From Trichomonas tenax (lineage: Eukaryota; Parabasalia; Trichomonadida; Trichomonadidae), in assembly GCA_023091735.1 (NCBI GenBank), contig JALKBU010001037.1, positions 1 through 18,002 on the forward strand: a stretch of DNA of 18,002 nucleotides. Reading direction: 5' to 3'. Numbering within the stretch: position 1 is the first letter of the stretch; the number at the start of each line of letters is the position of its first letter. A program made the translations under genes and the position numbers. Below are positions 1-8,446 of this stretch, one piece after another. Under the pieces are notes generated by a model. It saw nothing but the letters and a program-made list of their open reading frames with translations, did not search any database and was not told the DNA's origin.

Positions 1-490
1 CGTTTTTTGCTAAATTTTTATTTTTTTTTCTTCAAATTATTTGTTTATAATTCATATTTACCGTGCAAGAAGGGATAATTTCGACCGAGTTTCTTGGTTT
101 GGAGTGCAACAAAAACTTGCAATGAACCACGTTTATGGTCTTCATACTCAGCGTGGAGTTTCAATCTATAAATGTCAGTATTGTTTAGACTACAAAGATA
201 TTTATAACACTTTTTACAAAAGTGACAAATTGCCCGTGCAAAAAGGTGACAGTTTATTCACGAAAAGTGACTTTAAGGTTCTGTGCCACTTTTTGATGTT
301 CACTTTTGTCCCAGACTCAATCATACTTTGAGAGATCATCTCAATTTTTTTTCCACTTCGGCCAAAACTATCTGAAATATGCTTATTTATCACCCAATGG
401 ACCGTTTTACATTAAGAACGCTGATTAAATTTTTGAGACAAAATTAATTTTCATGTTTTCCAAATTTTTCATTATAGAACCACGTTAAAA
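1..490. other. 5' flank with a weak coding-like remnant
   Basis: No confident gene. Frame 2 on the plus strand is open from 41 to 331 (96 codons). It opens with TTG and its only ATG is internal, at 122. The middle holds a C-x2-C pair (CQYC) after a run of aromatic and basic residues, loosely like a FLYWCH or BED-type zinc finger, but further ligands are not evident. The second half contains DNA-level repetition of an AAAGTGAC motif, which argues against ordinary coding sequence. I treat it as a possible relic. Bases 469-477 (TCATTATAG) resemble a trichomonad initiator and lie just before the ATG at 491. Confidence 0.3.
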
Positions 491-629
491 ATGTTTTTAT
501 GGATGTTGTTAAAAGATTAACGAATAAAATAGATAATAGAAGAATTGATCTCCTTATTGCGGTGATTGGAAAGAACAGTGAATATATTTGATATCAAAAT
601 CTGTCAAAGTTCAACACAGGCTCAAAAAG
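491..629 (+). pseudogene. Probable broken 5' end of the Pmp-like gene
   Basis: The downstream surface-protein frame begins after a TGA at 579 and has no good signal peptide at its first ATG (630). Upstream, ATG 491 opens a short hydrophobic start (MFLWMLLK) that stops after nine codons. ATG 499, in another frame, runs 30 codons to a TGA at 589, overlapping the main frame. An initiator-like TCATTATAG at 469-477 would put transcription start about 20 nt before ATG 491. The simplest reading is that the original start and signal peptide lay here and small indels separated them from the rest. I see no GTATGT-type donor to suggest an intron. Confidence 0.4.
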
Positions 630-2228
630 ATGTTCACACTTTTAACAAATGTAGCAGTGTGTTCAAACGATTATAGCGGTGTCGTCAACAGGCTAATAGA
701 GTATGTCATCAACACCAACTTCAATTTCTATGAATGCCAATTCACAGATGTTGGAACGAGTCAATCGAACTCTGCTATTGATTTATATGGAGGATCAACG
801 CACTACACAGTGAATTTAGTCGCAAATATGTTCACTAGTTGCAAAAGTAAAGAAGGAGGATCAGTTTCTATATCGGATGATATTAATCTACATGTGAAGT
901 TGCTTTGCATATATAATTGTACTGCCACTGAACGAGGCGGTGCCTGTATATTGGCACCAAACCAAGCATTCGACGCTGAATTCATTACAGCATATAAATG
1001 TGAAAGTGCAAGTCGAAATTGCTTATTTAAGGGAGGTCCATTCCTTAGAAACATCAATATGTCCAACTGCAGGGCAACGAGATCAAAAATATCCGATTGG
1101 AGCTACGGCAACATGTATTTTCATCCAACAATGTATGGAGATTCGTTATACTGCACAGTAGTCAATAACTATAGTCCATGTTCCGCATTATACTTCGAAT
1201 ACCTTGTGACATACTATATTATCAATAATTTCAATATTATATCAAATGAAGTTAAAGATTATGGTCTAATCTATAACTATAGGAGTCCATCGGGACCAAT
1301 TTACGTGAGAAACTTATTGATTCAGAGAAATATCCTCAATAATAAACCAGTATTTGATGCCAATGGCGGAAGCATTGTTGTTGACTATGGAAATATATTA
1401 GACAGAATGGACACATGGGGCTCTGTCACTGTTAACGGTTACGAGCTTGGTTCTGGTTTAACGGAGAAGTTATTCCAGTTTTACGGAACAGCGAAATGCG
1501 ATGCTGAATATCCATATCCAAGGAGATCTCCGACATTCGCTCCATCACCAATAGAAACTCCCCAGACAACACCTGCTGTTACACCCAAAGAAACGCCAAT
1601 TATTACACCAGCAAAAACACCTCTTGAAACTCCATTTTCAACACCACATAAAACTCCACAAGAAACATCACCAGAGCGAACACTTGAAGCAACACAGTCT
1701 CCAATGTCATCAGCTGAGCCAACAGAATATCTCTACAATGAAGCAAAGTCAGGAAAAACGGAATTGATGTTGGGATTCTTAACAAAGCAGCAATTCTATA
1801 CATGCATTGGTACTATTGGTGGTTTGGTGTTTATTATCTTCGTTCTCGTTCTTATTATAATGAAACGTAAAGGAGGCGATGAGTCCAGTTCATTCTCTGA
1901 ATATTACAGTGAAGAAATGGTCGAAGAGACAGTAAAAAGAACGGAAACTTTCAGTTCATCAACGACACATGATAATCCACTTTATACGGAGACAGAACAA
2001 AAGGATGACTTGTTTGCTTATGACTTCGACAGCGTCAGCTCGGATGCCTTCGAATCCTCAAATAATGAAAACGAACCAATAGTCGATGATGACACAAATG
2101 CTCCTGTTTCTGCAAAATTGCATTTATCGAGAATGGCTTTGAGATCAAAGGCTGTAAAAGAATTGAAATCAAAGGAACCAACAGAAGAAGTTCCAAAACC
2201 TCAAGAAAAACAAAATGAAGAAGCATAA
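630..2228 (+). CDS. Pmp-like beta-helix surface protein, single-pass membrane, NPxY tail
   Basis: Protein of 532 aa counted from ATG 630; the frame is open back to 582 but only through a TTG. Residues 1 to about 295 are rich in Asn, Cys, Ser and aromatics, with spaced GG-small/hydrophobic motifs (EGGSVSIS, RGGACILA) and NN pairs, as in parallel beta-helix proteins of the trichomonad Pmp-like family. Residues 308-343 are nine tandem xxTP tetrapeptides within a Pro/Thr-rich stalk (about 300-365), a likely O-glycosylated spacer. A hydrophobic segment at about 392-411 is followed by KRK, giving type I topology. The tail of about 120 aa is acidic and Ser-rich, with NPLY at 449-452, an NPxY endocytic or adaptor signal. 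A role in surface adhesion or host contact is inferred from the family. The missing signal peptide suggests truncation or a frameshift upstream, so this may be a recent pseudogene. Confidence 0.72.
   Translation: MFTLLTNVAVCSNDYSGVVNRLIEYVINTNFNFYECQFTDVGTSQSNSAIDLYGGSTHYTVNLVANMFTSCKSKEGGSVSISDDINLHVKLLCIYNCTATERGGACILAPNQAFDAEFITAYKCESASRNCLFKGGPFLRNINMSNCRATRSKISDWSYGNMYFHPTMYGDSLYCTVVNNYSPCSALYFEYLVTYYIINNFNIISNEVKDYGLIYNYRSPSGPIYVRNLLIQRNILNNKPVFDANGGSIVVDYGNILDRMDTWGSVTVNGYELGSGLTEKLFQFYGTAKCDAEYPYPRRSPTFAPSPIETPQTTPAVTPKETPIITPAKTPLETPFSTPHKTPQETSPERTLEATQSPMSSAEPTEYLYNEAKSGKTELMLGFLTKQQFYTCIGTIGGLVFIIFVLVLIIMKRKGGDESSSFSEYYSEEMVEETVKRTETFSSSTTHDNPLYTETEQKDDLFAYDFDSVSSDAFESSNNENEPIVDDDTNAPVSAKLHLSRMALRSKAVKELKSKEPTEEVPKPQEKQNEEA
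1551..1658 (+). repeat. 12-bp tandem repeats coding xxTP (nine copies)
   Basis: Nine consecutive 12-base units encode IETP, QTTP, AVTP, KETP, IITP, AKTP, LETP, FSTP and HKTP; the next unit decays to QETS. The first two residues vary and Thr-Pro is fixed, so the constraint looks protein-level (stalk or mucin-like spacer) and not just recent DNA slippage. Confidence 0.85.
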
Positions 2229-4324
2229 TTTAATATCATTGTTATTAAAGAAAAATATTATAGCACAGCTCAAGAAAATCAATAACCTCAAAGATGGCAA
2301 GTTCAAAACGAATTATTCAAAAATTTAATTTTTTGAATGTCTTGTTTTTCAACGTAAGTACTCAGTAAACACTTTCCTATTCACAGAATGTAGTTTTTCA
2401 TTATTCTTTTTGTGAAATATCGAAAATATATATATATATATATATGTCTTCATTCTTGGTAATAATTAAAGCAGAGATCAATAGAAATGATTTGATGATA
2501 CTAAGAGTCTCCAAAACATCGTTAATATTAATGAAAAATTTCCTTGTCTAATTGAGCCTTTAAACTTGTAATGTCTGAATTTTGTGTCAGATTATGAATC
2601 TATGGGTTTGTTCCCAACGAATGTTGTCGATCAACATTTAGACAATAGATCAATAATAGTGACGAGTATCATTAATATCTCATCGATAAATGATTAAATC
2701 CAACAGATTTCGGGATCCAAGTCTTCCAACAACAATAAAACGTAATCAACATAATGAAAATTTACATCGAATGGTTTCAGCGAACAATCAATGATTAATT
2801 CATATCTTTTCTAAGGGTTTCTGTGAGGGGTAACTATATTTTGTTGATTTATTCGTTAATTATGTTTATATTGAATATTTTTTAACAAAACTTAGTAATT
2901 AAACAAGCTTACCTTGATAACTATACTCAATTTTGAATGTTTTAAGTTTTTCAATGGTTGATTTTTTATGTTATCGCTACCAAAAACGAGAAAACACAAC
3001 AAAAATGAAATGTAACAACTATTTTATTCGAAAATTTAGTGATTTTTATTCTCTTATGTATGGATACTGTATCTAAAGTGTTGTTAATTCATGAATTATA
3101 AGTTTTGAAAAATGAAGCTGTGAAGAAATTAATCAAAAAAAGGTTATATTTTACTTTTTTTATTTTATTCATAATTTTGCCAACTATAAAAATTCGACTT
3201 TGAAGATGATTAATTCATGAACATGACAGAACTCAATGAGATTTAAATAAAGTTAAATTGAATGAATGCCGAAAATATATCTGTCGTTTGAAACAAAATT
3301 GTTCAATTTACAGTAAATATCCATAATTGCTGTGAATAGCAGAGCCAATATTTAGAATGTAAGCAGATCATTACACTTGAAGCAATATCAACAAATTTAT
3401 TGTTTTCTTTATGACTCACTTCTATTTGCTAACAAATTCTTTATCTTTCTATTTCTCAAAATCATCAGAGCGAAGAGAGTAATACTCACTCGGAACGCCG
3501 AGATATCTCATAAAACACACAAAGACAAAACTTTACTCTGCTTTAATGATTCACATCATTATATTTACTCAATGTAAAGATAATAAAAATCAAAAATTGT
3601 TGATTCATCAACAGAAATGTCGAAATATATCACTTGCCAATTTTTTGTTGGCCTTAGATAGGAAATCTGTATGCAAATATGATATTTAGAGATACTTGGA
3701 GAGAATGATGAATATTACACTGCTATAAAAACAAAATTAAAAAATAATAAAAATTTGACCATCCTTTACTTAACATTTTCCCTCCAAACTCTCTCACACA
3801 ATGGCATATCGAGAACCGAGTAACTGATGTGAATTACGAGTATTGGAAACGTCAGGAAAGGTGAATAATGAGCTGTAGCGTGTGAATGTCTTAAATATAA
3901 GATTTTCCAATTTTAGTGTGAAAAATAGCTTCTACAAAGTGTAGTGATCCTATATTTATAGTTTTGGTCACATATGTAAAAAATCAGTTTTTGAACGGAT
4001 TATTGTCGTTTTCAAAACTGCTTAACCACATGAAGCAGAGCAATTCCTATAATATTTTTTCAAGGGAAGTGAAAAAAATATTATCGACCTCACATCACTT
4101 CTGCATAAAAATAAGACTCCCGAAAGAAAATAATGCTAAATAAGCGAATTAACAATAATAAGAAAATAAAATGGGTAAAATATGGAAAAAGTGAGGGAAA
4201 AAAGACCTATAGCTCTTTGGCATAAAATAAACTGCCAAGCGAATTTGAGGAAAAAACAAGGAAAGAATTAAAAATGATTGCATTTAATCACGTGTCGGCG
4301 AACTACTGATATTAGATATATAGC
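2229..4324. other. AT-rich spacer, no convincing gene
   Basis: About 2.1 kb of very AT-rich sequence between convergent genes. It holds a (AT)10 microsatellite at 2426-2445. A 66-codon open stretch at 3377-3577 starts with TTG and has no recognisable features. A 36-codon stretch ending near 3862 reads protein-like but has no start and cannot be assigned. I see no RNA gene. Confidence 0.6.
2426..2445. repeat. (AT)10 microsatellite
   Basis: Twenty bases of perfect alternating AT, about 200 bp downstream of the Pmp-like stop codon. Likely length-polymorphic between strains. Confidence 0.9.
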
Positions 4325-4720
4325 TTATTCACGCTTTGTGATGATGAGCCACTGCTGGGACTCCTTGCCCTTCTCGTACTCCTTGAGAACGATATCAGCA
4401 CCTGGTTCGAACTTGCCATCCTCAATATCGATAGCCTGCTTCTGCTTGTTACGGATTGAGCCATCCTCATAAATGTAGAACTTGTTTTCGATGTCCTTGG
4501 ATTCCTTGAGAACGAGCTTGATCTTGCCATCATCCTCCTTTGGATTGAGAGCTAAGGTCTTCTTTGGTAATGTGTGGATTTTACGATCGAAGATAAGCCA
4601 CTGGAGAGTTGGCTTGTCTTCGAGCTTCTTAAGCTCAGCCTTATTGCCCTCTTCAGCTTTGCCATCATCTAAACCAATTGCGAACTCCTTATGCTTTGCG
4701 CTCACGATGTAGACCTGCAT
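4325..4720 (-). CDS. Small beta-trefoil (ricin-B-lectin-like fold) protein
   Basis: A 131-aa protein starting at ATG 4720. It divides into three units of about 40-46 residues (roughly 2-46, 47-86, 87-131), each with hydrophobic strands and a GK/DG turn, the pattern of one complete beta-trefoil. The third unit carries a canonical QxW (Q122-W124); the first has W41 preceded by LQ; the second has FYIY where the motif would be. There is no signal peptide, membrane segment or catalytic domain, so it is likely an intracellular carbohydrate- or ligand-binding protein, not a toxin. Lys is almost always AAG, and ATC, CTC, GGC and GAG dominate, unlike the BTB-like gene nearby; this suggests high expression. 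An initiator-like TCACTTT sits 9 nt before the ATG. Fold assignment is fairly secure; the ligand is unknown. Confidence 0.88.
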   Translation of the reverse strand: MQVYIVSAKHKEFAIGLDDGKAEEGNKAELKKLEDKPTLQWLIFDRKIHTLPKKTLALNPKEDDGKIKLVLKESKDIENKFYIYEDGSIRNKQKQAIDIEDGKFEPGADIVLKEYEKGKESQQWLIITKRE

Positions 4721-4724
4721 CGAA

Positions 4725-4731
4725 AAAGTGA
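4725..4731 (-). promoter_or_regulatory. Initiator-like motif of the beta-trefoil gene
   Basis: TCACTTT on the minus strand matches the trichomonad initiator pattern TCA(+1)Y(T/A). The +1 A at 4729 would give a 9-nt 5' UTR, typical of parabasalid mRNAs, and supports ATG 4720 as the start. Confidence 0.55.
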
Positions 4732-5446
4732 AGTGGTCAATTTGAATTTTATCTCTTATACGATTATTTTTACATGAAATAAAATAAAGAATAAAATAAT
4801 TTATTTTGTCTTGAGATTTAAATGCCTATATCTGGAAGTCTTTATATTCCTAAATATCACATAAAAGTCGGTATTTGATTAGTATATTGTTAATTTGTTT
4901 GAGACCATTATTTTCCTTCAGTTTCAAGCGCATGTACATGTATTACATCTAAAATAGTTTTATAAATGATTATGCATTTTACGAGTCTATAACTTTATAT
5001 AGAAATGAATGCGTTTAGATTAGTTTTTGCCGAAATTATATCGGCAAATTTAATGAATTTTGGAGTTCAAAGGTTGTTACATTTGGGAATCAGTTATAGA
5101 AGAGTTTTGCAGTTTATTTTTTATATATAAAAAGTTGTTAAACAAATATAACAATAAATTATTGAATTCTTTGAAAATTAGCTTTTTTCCAAGCGATTCG
5201 CCTGGATCTGCTCCATTAGGTTATATACATTTTATACATGGATCACAAACCAATAACAAAATCTGCATTTTTGAGATTTTGGAAAAAGTGGACTGCTTTT
5301 TGTGAGTGGTCATTTATTGATGATTCGTAGAATCGCTACTGACTATGGAACAAAGACAAACAACAACAAAAAAAAAACGATTTTTATCAAAAATATTGTT
5401 GCTCATTTTGTGATGTTTTTACTCAACTTTATTTTGTGCTTAGTTT
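4732..5446. other. AT-rich upstream region, no supported gene
   Basis: Upstream flank of the beta-trefoil gene. Plus-strand open stretches at 5060-5305 and 5302-5541 lack recognisable domains, and the second overlaps a better-looking minus-strand relic. A 30-codon stretch from ATG 5239 reads protein-like (FLRFWKKWTAFCEW) but is too short to call. Confidence 0.5.
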
Positions 5447-5716
5447 TTATGCCATGCGATCGCTGGATAATGATCTGTTCAACGGCCGCATTCGGACATA
5501 AAGAACTTCAACGCAAAAATATTTATTCAAATCAAAATTGAAGAATTCGTTCAACATAATAAAATCATCAGGAAATTCATAGCATTTGTAGTTGCGTTGG
5601 TTGGCATAGCTTGTATTCGCGAATATCCATTCCGTTATTATTCGTTTTCGTTTATCTTGAATTGAGTTCCAAAATATTGTCGGATGAAGAGATGTGAAGA
5701 AGTTCGGATGTATTGG
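5447..5716 (-). pseudogene. Orphan C-terminal coding remnant, family unknown
   Basis: The minus strand is open for 89 codons from just after a TAG (5717-5719) to a TAA at 5447-5449. It has no ATG near its beginning, so it looks like the 3' end of a longer gene. The residues are balanced and protein-like (for example YKCYEFPDDFIMLNEFF and VLYVRMRPLNRSLSSDRMA), unlike the low-complexity translations usual in this DNA. Further upstream (about 5700-5820) a second frame stays open for about 59 codons and could continue the same gene after a frameshift. I cannot name the family. Chance is possible, since local GC content is above background. Confidence 0.4.
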
Positions 5717-5795
5717 CTACTTGAGATTGCTTCTTTGGGATATATATGACACTTGAATCCTTTAGAACGAAACTGTGTCTTACTAACGCAACTAC
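5588..5795. repeat. Inverted repeat, 13 of 14 bp, ~200 bp apart
   Basis: GTAGTTGCGTTGGT at 5588-5601 is nearly the reverse complement of ACTAACGCAACTAC at 5782-5795; the outer 11 bp are perfect. No clear target-site duplication flanks it. It overlaps the orphan coding remnant, so only one of the two readings, or neither, may be meaningful. Confidence 0.4.
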
Positions 5796-6313
5796 TTATT
5801 GGCCTTTAGCGGTTCGTTTTTGAGTAATAGACGTATTCGGTACATAAATAATATGAACGACACTTGACTTAACTACTTTACTCTACAAATGTCTATGCGA
5901 TAAGCTTTATAAATACCTAAGAAATGATTAGTTTGCTACAATTACGACAATAAAATATATTTAGAAAAACGAGCTATGCTATCACTCTATTAAAGGGCTT
6001 TCAAGCTGAGGAAGCTTCTGCTTTTCCTATATTATACAACAAGGAAATGCTTGACATTTTTATTTTGAATTTTTGATAGAAAGATTCGGCTTCGAGTATT
6101 TTGTTGTGTATACAGTTGTTCTAGCATATATATCTGATACAAGAAACAGAGTTTTGTTTTTTTTGACATATTACATGGCAAAAATATATTTACATGACAA
6201 AAACATTGATTACATATACAATGAAGCAAACTAAAAAGCTTGTTTTATATGGCGAATCTTCTCAGAGGTCGTTCGCAACAACTATAGAGATGATGAGACA
6301 ATCAGAAGATAGC

Positions 6314-7222
6314 TTAATTAAGCATTTTATTTATGCCTATGGCGATTTCTAAAATAAAATGCATAGCCATTAGGTATGAGTGTATTGTAGCTGTATTTTT
6401 AATAACAATATTATTATTTCCATTATTTATCTTCTTCGAACTATCGACGTATGAAATTGATAATTACAGCTGTTATTTGCGAAAGTTGAATGAAAAATTA
6501 TCAATTTTCCAGAGTTAATGAACACTATTTCACCACCCGAGGTATTATTCAATACATTGCAGTAACATAGATATGACGTTCCAGTATTTAACCTGAATAC
6601 GAGATTACTTGCTTCATTTGGTGTAATGATCGAATAATTGATCGATGATCTACTATTATCATCCAATGCAAATATGAAAGCTCCATAGTTGGCTTTACAA
6701 TTACTTAAATTTGTGCCATGAAAAATTGTATAAAGGTTTTTTTTGATTCGAATTTGTAGACGCCCATCATCCCATCATTCTTATTTCCAGTATAGGAAAC
6801 AGATCCCTGCTCCACTAAATATTGATTTGCATTATTTATTAGAATTTTTGCGTGTCCAGCAGAATTTGATGAATATATTGAGTATCTTGTCGTTGAAAAA
6901 CAGTATTCAACACAATGGCAAGTATCTCCATTTATATATATCAGAGATTCATCATGTTCTCTCAGACAATCTTCAAAAGTGCAATTGCGTGTAAGATATT
7001 AGTATAACTTCGCGTATAACTTATTATATTATTCTCTAAGTTCTTAAATATGCACTTTTAAATGTAGAAATTTTCGCTAATCAATTGCTTATCTGTGATT
7101 TGACCCAAATATATTTTGTTTTGTAATGTGGGTTCATCCTTTCGAGAGTTCGGGTAATATCTGTTTCAAACATCCATTGGCGGCTCATCTCCATTCAGCT
7201 TTAGAAGGAGAACAACAATCAT
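6314..7222 (-). pseudogene. Decayed second Pmp-like surface-protein gene
   Basis: Several minus-strand frames join into a gene of about 300 codons related in style to the Pmp-like protein at 630-2228. ATG 7222 opens a hydrophobic start (MIVVLLLKL) that is soon broken. From about 7000 one frame runs 80-plus codons without a stop and contains RNCTFEDC, DESLIYINGD and YSIYSSNSAG, typical beta-helix turn patterns. At a T8 run (6737-6744 on the plus strand) the frame changes and the next frame carries NLSNCKANYGAF, NVLNNTSGGEIVFINSG and STFANNSCN, with the GG and NN signatures of the family. It breaks again near 6427 and the last frame ends at a TAA at 6314-6316. No stalk, membrane segment or NPxY tail remains. 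At least three frame breaks indicate a pseudogene. Confidence 0.7.
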
Positions 7223-7939
7223 CGAAATTAATTTTTTATTAAATGTTGAAAAATTTTTATCACTGATCGTAACAAGCTAATTAGAAATCGCATAATTTTA
7301 AAACTTAAAAATGAGACATCATTGAAAATAATCACATTTTTCAATGGACATATAATTTAATCGTTGTATGGAAAACTTCCAGAAACAGCATAGCAATGAG
7401 TTTGGAAACAATTAATACCGTTTCCAATTCTTCTCAATTTTGAGAATGATGATAATAACTTTATTTGACATGTAAATAATTTTGCCAAGTAAATCAAAGA
7501 ATTGACACGTAAAACAATTTTTGTCATGATAATTCTTTCAAATTCATCATCTGATGAAAACCAATGTTTCACAATCAAAACATATTATCGTATCACATTT
7601 TCTCATTATAATATCAGTGTTTTAGGAATTTTTAGTAATGAAAACTTTGTTGAATGTTTCATTAACAAGTTTCTTCAACTTCCTATTTATACTTCAATTT
7701 CAAATCTTATGCATAGATTATACACTAGCTCTAATATATGATGGTGCCTAATTACGTTCATTAATAATAAATGCTTCTATCTTAATCAATAAAAGAATCA
7801 CTCGATAATTATTTCATTCATGTTTTCCAATCTATGAAACATTTATTGATATAATTATAATAACGTTACAATGCGAGATTCATAAGATTAATATTTCATT
7901 GAGCATATTACATTATCAATGAATCTTCAAAAGATTAAA
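7223..7939. other. AT-rich spacer, no supported gene
   Basis: Overlapping open stretches occur on both strands (7357-7578 minus, 7502-7741 plus). Both open with TTG, neither has a recognisable motif, and they cannot both be real. No RNA gene is visible. Confidence 0.5.
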
Positions 7940-8200
7940 TTATCTGACTTTCCCAACGAATTTTCCTTCTATTGGGTCGAGAGCATTCCAGTACTGCGTG
8001 AGTCTTGCGGATATAATATAGCCCGATATATTATCATCGATAGGCGATGAAGCTTTTTCGCACACTAATTTATCGAATTTCGAATTTCTTCCAAAGAAAT
8101 TTGCATGAAAGCTAGTAGAGCAACAAGCCAGCCATTTGCAATCAATTACAGGAGTTAAAAATACATAGAAAGCAACATCAAAACTTGAATTTTTATCAAA
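7940..8200 (-). pseudogene. Orphan C-terminal coding remnant, family unknown
   Basis: Open for 86 codons on the minus strand from just after a TAA (8201-8203) to a TAA at 7940-7942, with no methionine codon at all. The translation is of mixed composition with several Trp and Cys (CKWLACCSTSFHANFFGRN; QYWNALDPIEGKFVGKVR at the end), which is uncommon for noncoding sequence here. Upstream on the minus strand the other frames contain stops, so the rest of the gene is lost or degraded, replaced in part by the promoter of the divergent BTB-like gene. I do not recognise the family. Confidence 0.45.
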
Positions 8201-8256
8201 TTAACTAGATTTTACTTAAAATCATTCTTTTGGCCACATTTTATCCGATGTAGGTC

Positions 8257-8278
8257 TTGCAACGTTGTTTTGTTGCAA
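8257..8278. repeat. 7-bp inverted repeat, 8-nt loop
   Basis: TTGCAAC and GTTGCAA flank an 8-nt spacer about 170 bp upstream of the BTB-like gene. It may be an operator-like site or chance. Confidence 0.3.
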
Positions 8279-8421
8279 AATAATGGAAACCCAACAAAAA
8301 TGATATAACCTTATTAATATGTTAAAATTTGATGGAGATTTTCAAAATTTGACCGAATTTGAATAACAGATTCATCACGGAAAACTTTCGATATAAAAAT
8401 TATTCCGAACATTTTATTTTT

Positions 8422-8431
8422 TCACTTCATT
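8422..8431 (+). promoter_or_regulatory. Initiator-like motif of the BTB-like gene
   Basis: TCACTTCATT fits the trichomonad initiator pattern, including the TCATT-like 3' half. With +1 at the A (8424), the 5' UTR would be 23 nt to ATG 8447. Confidence 0.55.
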
Positions 8432-8446
8432 TTAATAATTGTTCAA

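Noticed and set aside
600..632. Possible intron 3' end (AACACAG) just before ATG 630
   Set aside because: The usual trichomonad ACTAACACACAG branch/acceptor is not matched and no GTATGT-type donor lies upstream.
3757..3862. 36-codon plus-strand stretch resembling the end of a DDE transposase (FPPNSLTQ)
   Set aside because: Too short, bounded by stops, and no catalytic residues or flanking inverted repeats seen.
4312..4712. Ser-rich and hydrophobic open frames overlapping the beta-trefoil gene on both strands
   Set aside because: Shadows of a G/C-richer true gene; their composition is anomalous and they have no initiator.
7002..7022. Two GTATAACTT copies resembling a recombinase half-site
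   Set aside because: They are direct, not inverted, with only a 3-nt spacer, and they fall in AT-rich pseudogene DNA; the resemblance is chance-level.
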